Source: an uncultured Prevotellaceae bacterium (GTDB taxonomy: Bacteria; Bacteroidota; Bacteroidia; Bacteroidales; Muribaculaceae). Taken from it: 18,453 nucleotides of DNA. This document shows, one piece after another, positions 1-6,438 of the stretch. Both the position numbers and the translations under genes were made by a program. The DNA lies in NCBI GenBank assembly GCA_937892085.1, contig CALAVD010000145.1, positions 1 through 18,453 of the forward strand. Direction: 5' to 3'. The number at the start of each line of letters is the position of its first letter. Position 1 is the stretch's first letter. Under the pieces are notes generated by a model. It did no database searches. It saw nothing but the letters and a program-made list of their open reading frames with translations, and was not told the DNA's origin.

Positions 1-1545
1 CTTGGGCTGAGCAACCTCATCATGTTCTACGACAGCAACTCGGTGCAGCTCTCCACCATGTGCGACGCTGTGAGCTGCGAGGACACGGCAATGAAATATC
101 GCGCTTGGAACTGGAACGTGATAGAGATTGACGGCACCGACCCTGTGGCTATTGCCGACGCAATCGTCAAAGCTCAGCAAGAGACCGAGCGCCCCACCAT
201 CATCATTGGCAAGACCATCATGGGACGCGGATGCGTGACCGAGGACGGCAAGAATTTCGAGGGTCAATGCAGCACCCATGGCAATCCTCTTAGCAAGTCG
301 GGAGCTAATTTCGAGAAGACCATCGAGAACTTGGGTGGCGACGCCGCCAATCCTTGGCAAGTATTTCCCGAAGTCGCCGAGCTCTACAGCCAGCGAGCCG
401 AACAGTTGCGAGCCATCGTAGCCGACCGTAAAGCCAAGGAGCAAGAATGGCGTGATGCCAACCCCGAGAAAGCCGCACAGCTCGAGCGATATATAAAAGG
501 TGAAGTCGATGCCATCGACTATGCCGCCATCGAGCACAAGCCAGGACTCGCCACACGCGCCTCCAGCGCCAATGTGCTGGGAGCATTAGCACAAGGCGTG
601 GGCAACATGATAGTGTCGAGCGCCGACCTTGCCAACAGCGACAAAACCGACGGCTTCCTGAAAAAAACCAAAGCCTTCACTCGTGGCGATTTCAACGGCG
701 CATTCCTCCAAGCGGGCGTGAGCGAACTTGCCATGACAGCACTTATCAACGGCATCGTCCTGCATGGCGGCATGATTGCAGCCTGCGGCACATTCTTCGT
801 CTTCAGCGACTATATGAAACCTGCCGTGCGCCTCTCGGCACTCATGGAGCTGCCAGTGAAGTTCATCTGGACCCACGACGCATTCCGTGTGGGAGAAGAC
901 GGACCCACCCACGAGCCAGTGGAGCAAGAGGCGCAGATTCGTCTCATGGAAGAGCTCAAGAACCACAGCGGACGCAACAGCGTGCTTGTGCTGCGACCAG
1001 CCGACAGCGCCGAGTGCACTGTGGCATGGAAGATGGCGATGGAGAACACTCTAACCCCCACAGCCCTCATCCTCTCGCGCCAGAACATCCCTGACCTGCC
1101 GTCACAGCATGGCGATGACTATTCAGCACGCTTCAACGACGCGCTGCAAGCCAGCAAGGGAGCATACATTATATATAAAGATGACAATCCCGAAATGGTG
1201 CTCGTGGGCAATGGTTCGGAAGTCTCAACACTCGTCGAGGCAGCACAAATCATCAAGGCTGAGCACAGCTTTAATGTCCAGATTGTGTCAATACCATCAA
1301 TCGGTCTTTTCAAAAATCAGCCCATAGAGTATCAAAATGAGGTGATTCCACCACAATTACCAACCTTCGGACTCACTGCCGGACTGCCCTCGACTTTGCA
1401 TAGCGTGGTGAAAAATGGCGACGTTTTCGGCCTTGACCACTTCGGGGCATCGGCACCCTACAAGATTTTGGACGAGAAATTTGGCTTTTCCCCCCAAAAT
1501 ATCGCCTCCGAAATCCAAAAAACCCTCAAAAAACGCAAAAAATGA
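1..1545 (+). CDS. tkt: Transketolase, C-terminal part (5' end outside window)
   Basis: Transketolase moves two-carbon ketol units between sugar phosphates in the cytosolic non-oxidative pentose phosphate pathway, using thiamine diphosphate. The frame is already open at base 1 and gives 514 residues, so roughly 150 of the usual ~670 are missing upstream. Visible landmarks in order: LIMFYDSN (cofactor-domain Asp/Asn region), THGNPL, the SSADLANSDKT stretch, the pyrimidine-domain motif QAGVSELAMTA carrying the catalytic Glu, THD followed by GEDGPTHEPVEQ (substrate phosphate and active-site residues), SRQN, and a C-terminal domain ending HFGASAPYKILDEKFGF. All three domains appear intact after the cut. 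The last ~80 codons are more AT-rich than the rest. The gene stands alone before the ompA promoter; whatever precedes it is not visible. Family assignment is secure. Confidence 0.96.
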   Translation, partial: LGLSNLIMFYDSNSVQLSTMCDAVSCEDTAMKYRAWNWNVIEIDGTDPVAIADAIVKAQQETERPTIIIGKTIMGRGCVTEDGKNFEGQCSTHGNPLSKSGANFEKTIENLGGDAANPWQVFPEVAELYSQRAEQLRAIVADRKAKEQEWRDANPEKAAQLERYIKGEVDAIDYAAIEHKPGLATRASSANVLGALAQGVGNMIVSSADLANSDKTDGFLKKTKAFTRGDFNGAFLQAGVSELAMTALINGIVLHGGMIAACGTFFVFSDYMKPAVRLSALMELPVKFIWTHDAFRVGEDGPTHEPVEQEAQIRLMEELKNHSGRNSVLVLRPADSAECTVAWKMAMENTLTPTALILSRQNIPDLPSQHGDDYSARFNDALQASKGAYIIYKDDNPEMVLVGNGSEVSTLVEAAQIIKAEHSFNVQIVSIPSIGLFKNQPIEYQNEVIPPQLPTFGLTAGLPSTLHSVVKNGDVFGLDHFGASAPYKILDEKFGFSPQNIASEIQKTLKKRKK

Positions 1546-1597
1546 CCTTTTTTTGAAGATTTTTTTGAGAAAATGATTAACAATCAAAAAAAAAGGT
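1545..1597 (+). other. AT-rich inverted repeat after transketolase
   Basis: ACCTTTTTTTGA (1545-1556) is mirrored by TCAAAAAAAAAGGT (1584-1597), with a 27-nt loop and two extra A residues in the right arm. It lies directly after the transketolase stop and runs up to the ompA -7 box. It could be a weak terminator or simply AT-rich spacer; the stem is nearly all A-U and the loop is long, so I do not rely on it. Confidence 0.3.
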
Positions 1598-1598
1598 G

Positions 1599-1606
1599 TA
1601 TATTTG
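1599..1606 (+). promoter_or_regulatory. Promoter -7 box for the OmpA-like gene
   Basis: TATATTTG matches the Bacteroidota primary sigma -7 consensus TANNTTTG. No good TTTG is seen 19-21 nt upstream (the sequence there is near GATTAAC), so the -33 element is weak or absent. Transcription would begin about 1612-1616, leaving a ~70-nt AT-rich leader before the ATG at 1685. Confidence 0.6.
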
Positions 1607-1649
1607 CACAATGTTTTGATAAGGTATATAATTTATTTTAGTGTTTAAC

Positions 1650-1667
1650 AAATAAAAATTTTTATTT
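1650..1667. repeat. Perfect 18-bp AT palindrome in the ompA leader
   Basis: AAATAAAAATTTTTATTT reads the same on both strands. It is bracketed by two direct copies of TTTAACA (1644-1650 and 1665-1671). It lies in the predicted 5' untranslated region of the OmpA-like gene. It may be an A/U translation enhancer or a weak hairpin; a protein-binding role is only a guess. Confidence 0.5.
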
Positions 1668-1684
1668 AACAAAAACGTAAGTCT

Positions 1685-2947
1685 ATGAAAAAGATTACAT
1701 TACTAGCATGTGCATGTGCTCTTTTCTTGGCTCCTGCAGTTAACGCTCAGGAGGTACAGTACGTTGAGGATCCAGCTCAAGGCTACATCTTCAACCGTAT
1801 GCAAGACAACTGGTTCATCCAGGCTGAAGGCGGTGTAGGCGTTATGATGTCTTACAAAGATGCTCAGGCAAAATTTGGCAAGCGTATAGCTCCTAAGGCC
1901 AATTTGTTCATTGGTAAGTGGTTCTCTCCACTGCTGGGTGTTCGCATCGGCGGTCACTTCGAGCAGATGAAGGGTATTGCTGGCGCTGCTACAGCAATTG
2001 GTCGTCGCACTGACCTTGACTGGCTCAAGGATGACGCTGACAAGACCAACTACTATGGCGCACAAATGTTCAACCGCATTGGTGTTACTGGTGACGTTCT
2101 CTTCAACGTTACCAACTGGCTCTGCGGTTACAAGCCTGGCCGTTTCTACAACGCTACAGTTTATGCTGGTGCTTCTACCAGCTGGGACTTCTATCGTCAG
2201 GGCTTCGGTTCTGGTGACTGGAAGTACAAAGGCGACAACAACGGTAATGAAGGTTCGCACGACCGTAACTTCGCCCTCCAGGCTGGTTTGCTCAACAGCT
2301 TCGCTCTTGGCAAGCACGTTGACATCCTCCTTGACCTCCGTTTCGACATGGTTCAGGAGCACATGGATCCAGGTCACAAGACTTGGGTTGAGTATCCAAG
2401 CGTAATGCTCGGTCTCGCTTACAAGTTCGGTAAGACAGAGTGGAATGCTCCCGTTGTTCCCATCTGCCCACCAGCTGTTGACAACAGCGCAGAACTCGAC
2501 GCACTCCGCAACAAGCTCGCTCAGGCCAACGCTAAGATCCGTGACCTCGAGAACCAGCTTAACGACTGCCTGAACTGGAAGAAGAACCACAAGTGTGCTA
2601 CCAGTCCTAAGGCTACCGAGGCTCCTCTGGCAACTATCTACTATCCAAGAGGCAAATCTTACATCACTCCAGTACAAATGGAAGTTGTTGACGCCGTTGC
2701 CGACGTAATGAACAACGAGAACGACAACTACACTCTCACTGGTTGGGCCGACAACTACACTGGTAACGACGAGATCAACATCAAGCTTCGTCACGACCGT
2801 GTAAATGGCGTTAAGAACACTCTCGTAGGCAAGGGCATCAGCGAAAGCCGTCTCAGCACTGAGACTAACAACGCTAACCACCCCGATGTTTACGGTGCAC
2901 AGAGTGCTCCTCTTGGCCGTTGCGTAACCATCGTTCGCAACAAATAA
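1685..2947 (+). CDS. OmpA-family outer-membrane protein
   Basis: This 420-residue protein is probably an abundant outer-membrane beta-barrel that also anchors the membrane to peptidoglycan. Residues 1-21 form a signal peptide, with cleavage likely after VNA. Residues ~22-250 are rich in aromatic, glycine and alternating hydrophobic residues, as in a porin-type barrel. Residues ~269-302 form a short coiled-coil linker (LDALRNKLAQANAKIRDLEN) followed by a Cys pair (C-x(n)-C near NDCLNWKKNHKC). Residues ~316-420 are an OmpA C-terminal domain: GWADNYTG supplies the peptidoglycan-binding Asp and the RHDRVNGVKNTLVGKG helix the conserved Arg. Codon choice is strikingly biased to GCT, GGT, CGT, AAC and CTC, unlike neighbouring genes, which suggests very high expression. 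It is monocistronic: its own promoter upstream, a strong terminator downstream. The family is clear; the exact porin type is not. Confidence 0.93.
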   Translation: MKKITLLACACALFLAPAVNAQEVQYVEDPAQGYIFNRMQDNWFIQAEGGVGVMMSYKDAQAKFGKRIAPKANLFIGKWFSPLLGVRIGGHFEQMKGIAGAATAIGRRTDLDWLKDDADKTNYYGAQMFNRIGVTGDVLFNVTNWLCGYKPGRFYNATVYAGASTSWDFYRQGFGSGDWKYKGDNNGNEGSHDRNFALQAGLLNSFALGKHVDILLDLRFDMVQEHMDPGHKTWVEYPSVMLGLAYKFGKTEWNAPVVPICPPAVDNSAELDALRNKLAQANAKIRDLENQLNDCLNWKKNHKCATSPKATEAPLATIYYPRGKSYITPVQMEVVDAVADVMNNENDNYTLTGWADNYTGNDEINIKLRHDRVNGVKNTLVGKGISESRLSTETNNANHPDVYGAQSAPLGRCVTIVRNK

Positions 2948-2968
2948 TTCTGACCGAATTAAATGACT

Positions 2969-3004
2969 AAAAAACCTCACGCCTCGTGTGTGAGGTTTTT
3001 TTTT
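2969..3004 (+). terminator. Rho-independent terminator of the OmpA-like gene
   Basis: AAAAAACCTCAC (2969-2980) pairs with GTGAGGTTTTTT (2990-3001) across a 9-nt loop, followed by T residues to 3004. It lies 21 nt after the OmpA stop codon. Confidence 0.92.
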
Positions 3005-3055
3005 CAGCAATTCTTAACTCTCGTCACATTACACCTTATTATATATAAGTTCCCA

Positions 3056-4486
3056 ATGGCACCAACTGGTAAAGATAAGCTCATCGACATGATAAAGACT
3101 GGGGCTTCAATGACGCTGAAGCAACAGTTGCAGCTCACCGTTGCCCTGAGCACTCCCGCCATCCTCGCACAGATGTCGCTCATCGTCATGGAATATATCG
3201 ACTCGTCGATGGTGGGTCAGTTGGGAGCCAACGACAGTGCTTCGATAGGACTTGTGGCGAGTTCGGTGTGGCTCTTCGGCGGACTGCTGAGTGCCGCTGC
3301 CATGGGATTCACGGTGCAAGTGGCTCATCTCATTGGTGCCAACCGCAGCAACGACGCACGCAGCGTGTTGCGCCAGTCGCTGGCATGCTGCATGACCTTC
3401 AGTGTGATGCTCGCACTCATTGGCTGCCTTATCAGTGGTCAGCTGCCGCACTGGCTTGGTGGCAACGACGCCATCTGTCACAATGCGTCGCGCTATTTCT
3501 TCGTTCTCTCGCTGTTCCTGCCATTCCTCGAAATCGAACTCTTAGCAGGTGGAATGCTGCGCAGCAGCGGCAACATGAAGGTGCCTGGCATGCTCAACAT
3601 CTTGATGTGCGTGCTCGACGTGGTATTCAACTTCCTCCTTATCTTCCCCACTCGTGATATCACCATCGCGGGTAATCTCATACATACGCCTGGCGCAGGC
3701 CTTGGAGTGATGGGAGCTGCAATGGGCACGGTCCTCGCCGAGGTGGTGACATGCCTGATGATGCTCTACTTCCTGCTCGTCAAGTCGCGAGACCTCAAGC
3801 TCAAGGGAACAAAAGGCAGTTTCGTCCCCACCGTCAGCTGTATGAGAAAAGCCGTAAAAATCAGTTTGCCGATAGCACTCCAGCAAGTGATGATGTGCGG
3901 TGCTTATATTGCCACTATAGTCATCGTGGCGCCATTAGGAAGCATCGCCATCGCCGCCAACGCCTTTGCCGTAACAGCCGAGGGGCTATGCTACATGCCT
4001 GGTTACGGACTTGCCGAAGCAGCCACCACGCTCGTGGGCCAAAGCACAGGTGCTGGTCGCCGCGACCTCTCCAAGCGGTTTGCTCACATCACAGTCACCC
4101 TCGGAGTGATGTCGATGGCGACGCTCGGAGCGCTGATGTATTTCTTTGCGCCACAGATAATGTCGCTAATGTCGCCAGTGCGCGACATCGTCGAGCTCGG
4201 CGCACAATGCCTGCGCATCGAGGCGTGGGCAGAGCCACTATTTGCCGCATCTATCGTGTGCTACGGCGTGATGGTGGGTGCTGGCGACACTCTCATTCCC
4301 AGTGCCATGAACTTAGGCAGCATGTGGGTGGTGCGCATCACGCTTGCTGCTTTGCTCGCCCCGTCTTATGGGCTAATTGGCGTGTGGATTGCCATGTGCA
4401 TCGAGCTGTGGGTGCGCGGAGCGATTTTCCTGCTCAGGCTCTGGTCGGGGCGTTGGTCTAAAAAAAGTATTATCTCAAGCAGTTAA
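3056..4486 (+). CDS. MATE-family multidrug/metabolite efflux transporter
   Basis: This inner-membrane cation-coupled antiporter exports drugs or metabolites; the substrate cannot be told. The 476-residue product has about twelve hydrophobic segments in two similar halves, as in MATE/NorM proteins (usual length 440-480). The first helix carries LSTPAILAQMSLIVMEYIDS and is followed by MVGQLGA, matching the family pattern P-x(n)-D-x-x-MVG. The second half opens with KAVKISLPIALQQ and contains GLAEAATTLVGQSTGAG. The frame is open back to 2963, but that start lies inside the ompA terminator, so I chose ATG 3056. In-frame ATGs at 3089 and 3110 are alternatives, and the last gives the most typical MATE N terminus (MTLKQQLQL). 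No convincing promoter is seen in the 50 nt after the terminator. Confidence 0.92.
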   Translation: MAPTGKDKLIDMIKTGASMTLKQQLQLTVALSTPAILAQMSLIVMEYIDSSMVGQLGANDSASIGLVASSVWLFGGLLSAAAMGFTVQVAHLIGANRSNDARSVLRQSLACCMTFSVMLALIGCLISGQLPHWLGGNDAICHNASRYFFVLSLFLPFLEIELLAGGMLRSSGNMKVPGMLNILMCVLDVVFNFLLIFPTRDITIAGNLIHTPGAGLGVMGAAMGTVLAEVVTCLMMLYFLLVKSRDLKLKGTKGSFVPTVSCMRKAVKISLPIALQQVMMCGAYIATIVIVAPLGSIAIAANAFAVTAEGLCYMPGYGLAEAATTLVGQSTGAGRRDLSKRFAHITVTLGVMSMATLGALMYFFAPQIMSLMSPVRDIVELGAQCLRIEAWAEPLFAASIVCYGVMVGAGDTLIPSAMNLGSMWVVRITLAALLAPSYGLIGVWIAMCIELWVRGAIFLLRLWSGRWSKKSIISSS

Positions 4487-4499
4487 ACTACCCGAAAAA

Positions 4500-4531
4500 T
4501 TTCATAATAAACCATAAAAGTATTAACTTTG
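4500..4531 (+). promoter_or_regulatory. Promoter for the patB-like gene
   Basis: TAACTTTG (4524-4531) matches TANNTTTG exactly. TTTC (4500-4503) lies 20 nt upstream and is one base off the TTTG -33 box. The predicted leader before ATG 4561 is about 23 nt. Confidence 0.72.
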
Positions 4532-4560
4532 CAACATAAAACATAAACTTACCATAAACA

Positions 4561-5730
4561 ATGAACAACAACAAATTCAATTTCGATGAAATAATCGACC
4601 GTCACAACACTCACTCGGTGAAATGGGATAACTGCCCTAACGACGACGTAATCCCCATGTGGATTGCCGACATGGACTTCAAAGCCGCGCCATGCATCAT
4701 GGACGCGCTGAAACAACGCTTAGAACATGGCGTGTTTGGATATGCCAACGTGCCCGAAGAATTCTACACTTCTATCATCAACTGGTTTGACCGCCGCCAC
4801 AATTGGCACATCAGCCGCGACTGGATAGAATATACCACCGGCGTGGTGCCTGCCATCGACGCAGTGCTCAAAGCCGGCACTAAGCCTGGCGAGAACGTGG
4901 TAGTCCTCACCCCCATCTACAACTGCTTCTTCACCTGCATCGAGAGCAACTGCTGCAACGTCGTTGAGGTGCCACTCACCTACAATGCCAACTACGCCTA
5001 CACCATCGACTACCAAGCCCTTGACAAGGCTCTTGCCGACGACAACACTCACACCCTGCTCTTCTGCAACCCTCACAACCCCGCCGGACGCGTGTGGCGC
5101 AAAGAGGAGCTGCTAAAGGTCAACGAGCTATGCCTCAAGCACGGCGTTACCGTTGTCAGCGACGAGATTCACTGCGAGATGATGATGCCAGGCGAACATT
5201 ACACGCCATTCGCCTCTATCTCGCAAGAGGCGCAGAGCAACTGCGTCACCTGCGGCTCGCCAAGCAAGTCATTCAACATCGCAGGATTGCAGGCAGCATT
5301 CATCGTGTGCAGCAATCCTCGCATAAAGGGCGACATCAACAAAGCGCTTATCGACAACCAGGTGTACGCCATCAACCCCTTCGGCCTTGAAGCCTTCATG
5401 GCAGCCTACAATCACGGCGAGAGCTGGATTGAGCAGTTTAATGAGTACATCGCTGGAAACTTCAACGTTATGCGCGAGATGATACAAAAAGAGCTGCCAC
5501 TCTTCCACATCACCCCGATGGAAGGCTCCTACCTCGCTTGGATTGATGTAACACCCACTGGCATGACAAGCGCCGAGGTGACAAAGAAAATTCTCGACGA
5601 CGGCAAGGTCATGGTCAACGACGGAGCCATGTACGGCAAAGCCGGCGAAGGCTTCATACGCATCAACCTCGCCACCCCTCGCGCCGTAGTGGAAGAAGCC
5701 ACCCGCCGCATCATCAAGGCAATGAAATAA
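4561..5730 (+). CDS. patB: PatB/MalY-type PLP-dependent C-S lyase (cystathionine beta-lyase-like aminotransferase fold)
   Basis: This 389-residue fold-type I PLP enzyme probably cleaves C-S bonds of cystathionine, cysteine or S-conjugates in the cytosol, releasing a thiol, pyruvate and ammonia. Its N terminus (FDEIIDRHNTHSVKWD) and PMWIADMDF are hallmarks of the MalY/PatB subgroup. Cofactor residues visible: the aromatic TPIYNCFF loop, NPHNPAGRVW, D201 in VVSDEIHCEM (pyridine-ring Asp), K236 in SPSKSFNIAGLQ (Schiff-base lysine) and the carboxylate-binding Arg in FIRINLATP. The length is normal for the family. It sits alone between its promoter and a terminator. True aminotransferase activity or a MalY-like regulatory moonlighting role cannot be excluded from sequence. 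Confidence 0.92.
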   Translation: MNNNKFNFDEIIDRHNTHSVKWDNCPNDDVIPMWIADMDFKAAPCIMDALKQRLEHGVFGYANVPEEFYTSIINWFDRRHNWHISRDWIEYTTGVVPAIDAVLKAGTKPGENVVVLTPIYNCFFTCIESNCCNVVEVPLTYNANYAYTIDYQALDKALADDNTHTLLFCNPHNPAGRVWRKEELLKVNELCLKHGVTVVSDEIHCEMMMPGEHYTPFASISQEAQSNCVTCGSPSKSFNIAGLQAAFIVCSNPRIKGDINKALIDNQVYAINPFGLEAFMAAYNHGESWIEQFNEYIAGNFNVMREMIQKELPLFHITPMEGSYLAWIDVTPTGMTSAEVTKKILDDGKVMVNDGAMYGKAGEGFIRINLATPRAVVEEATRRIIKAMK

Positions 5731-5755
5731 GCACCAAAGTGGCATGGTGCGTTTT
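5731..5755 (+). terminator. Terminator of the patB-like gene
   Basis: GCACCA and TGGTGC form a 6-bp stem with an 8-nt loop immediately after the TAA stop, followed by GTTTT. The stem is short but GC-rich. Confidence 0.7.
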
Positions 5756-5767
5756 CCATGAGATCTC

Positions 5768-5784
5768 AGGGAGCTTTCCTCCCT
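5768..5784. other. Small hairpin between convergent terminators
   Basis: AGGGAG and CTCCCT form a 6-bp perfect stem with loop CTTTC. It lies between the patB terminator and the glycogen-operon terminator. It has no T tract, so it may only support the neighbouring terminators. Confidence 0.4.
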
Positions 5785-5798
5785 TTGCATAAAAACGA

Positions 5799-5832
5799 AA
5801 GTGACTGCTTGAAAATAATCTTGCAGTCACTT
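5799..5832 (-). terminator. Terminator of the glycogen operon (minus strand)
   Basis: A perfect 10-bp stem, AAGTGACTGC/GCAGTCACTT, has a 14-nt loop. Read on the minus strand it lies 21 nt after the hydrolase stop and is followed by TCGTTTTTATG, giving a T tract. On the plus strand it is followed only by ATGTTTATT, so its main use is probably for the minus-strand operon. Confidence 0.8.
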
Positions 5833-5853
5833 ATGTTTATTAAGGTTCAGTTG

Positions 5854-6438
5854 CTACAAGAACAACGCAAGCACCTTATAGAAGTCGCCGGTTGGGATGG
5901 CTATGAACTCAGGTGTGATGCGGTGTCCTAATTGTGATGATTCATGAAAGCGGTTGCCTACCAGTGCTTTATACTGTTCACGCAGGTCGCCGAGGAGTTC
6001 GTCTTTGTCGCTGCCGATGATGTGCGTGACCGGGGTGATGTACTTCTCGACGCCTCGGAACTCATCGAGGTCGGCGAGTGTGCATTTGAAAGTCTGCACG
6101 CCATCCTCGCGAGGGTTGTAATACTCCACCACCTCCCCTATCTCGGGCAAAAAGCTCAGGCTATTCTCCGGGTTTAAAGCTGGATTTACGGCAATCTTGG
6201 GGATGTCAACCTTGGCGCACAGCGCGTAATATCCTCCCAGCGACGTGCCGGCAAGGATGTCGATGCCGTGCTCAGCAATATAGTCCTCAATCTTCTTGAT
6301 AGACTCTACCGGATGATGCGTCACATCGAAGGCATGAACTTCAACATCGTGATAATTCGCCTTGATGTTGCGTATCGTGCTACTTTGTGCCGAACTCCTG
6401 AAACCGTGAATGTAGAGCAGCTTCTTCTTGTTCATCAT
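5854..6438 (-). CDS. YqiA/UPF0227-type alpha/beta-hydrolase (esterase)
   Basis: This small (194-residue) cytosolic alpha/beta hydrolase resembles the YqiA esterase family. Seen directly: LLYIHGF (oxyanion-hole HGF), the nucleophile elbow GTSLGG with S66, D144/D146 in GSDKDE as the acid, and H172 in LGHRIT, giving a complete Ser-Asp-His triad. There is no signal peptide. Its ATG (6438) overlaps the TGA stop of the GH57 gene (6435-6437) in an ATGA arrangement, so it is probably translationally coupled and co-transcribed with the glycogen genes. A second ATG follows immediately at 6435. The substrate is unknown; a role in glucan metabolism (for example deacylation) is only suggested by position. 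It is the last gene of the operon. Confidence 0.85.
   Translation of the reverse strand: MMNKKKLLYIHGFRSSAQSSTIRNIKANYHDVEVHAFDVTHHPVESIKKIEDYIAEHGIDILAGTSLGGYYALCAKVDIPKIAVNPALNPENSLSFLPEIGEVVEYYNPREDGVQTFKCTLADLDEFRGVEKYITPVTHIIGSDKDELLGDLREQYKALVGNRFHESSQLGHRITPEFIAIPTGDFYKVLALFL

Noticed and set aside
1703..3010. 435-codon open frame antisense to the OmpA-like gene
   Set aside because: It is a by-product of the strong codon bias of the OmpA gene on the other strand; its predicted protein is valine-rich with no recognisable domain, and no promoter or leader supports it.
2963..3055. Upstream start for the MATE transporter
   Set aside because: This start would place the first codons inside the ompA terminator hairpin and T tract and add a non-homologous N terminus.
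3056..5730. MATE pump and patB-like gene as one operon for sulfur-compound export
   Set aside because: The patB-like gene has its own promoter in the gap, and nothing in the sequence links their substrates.
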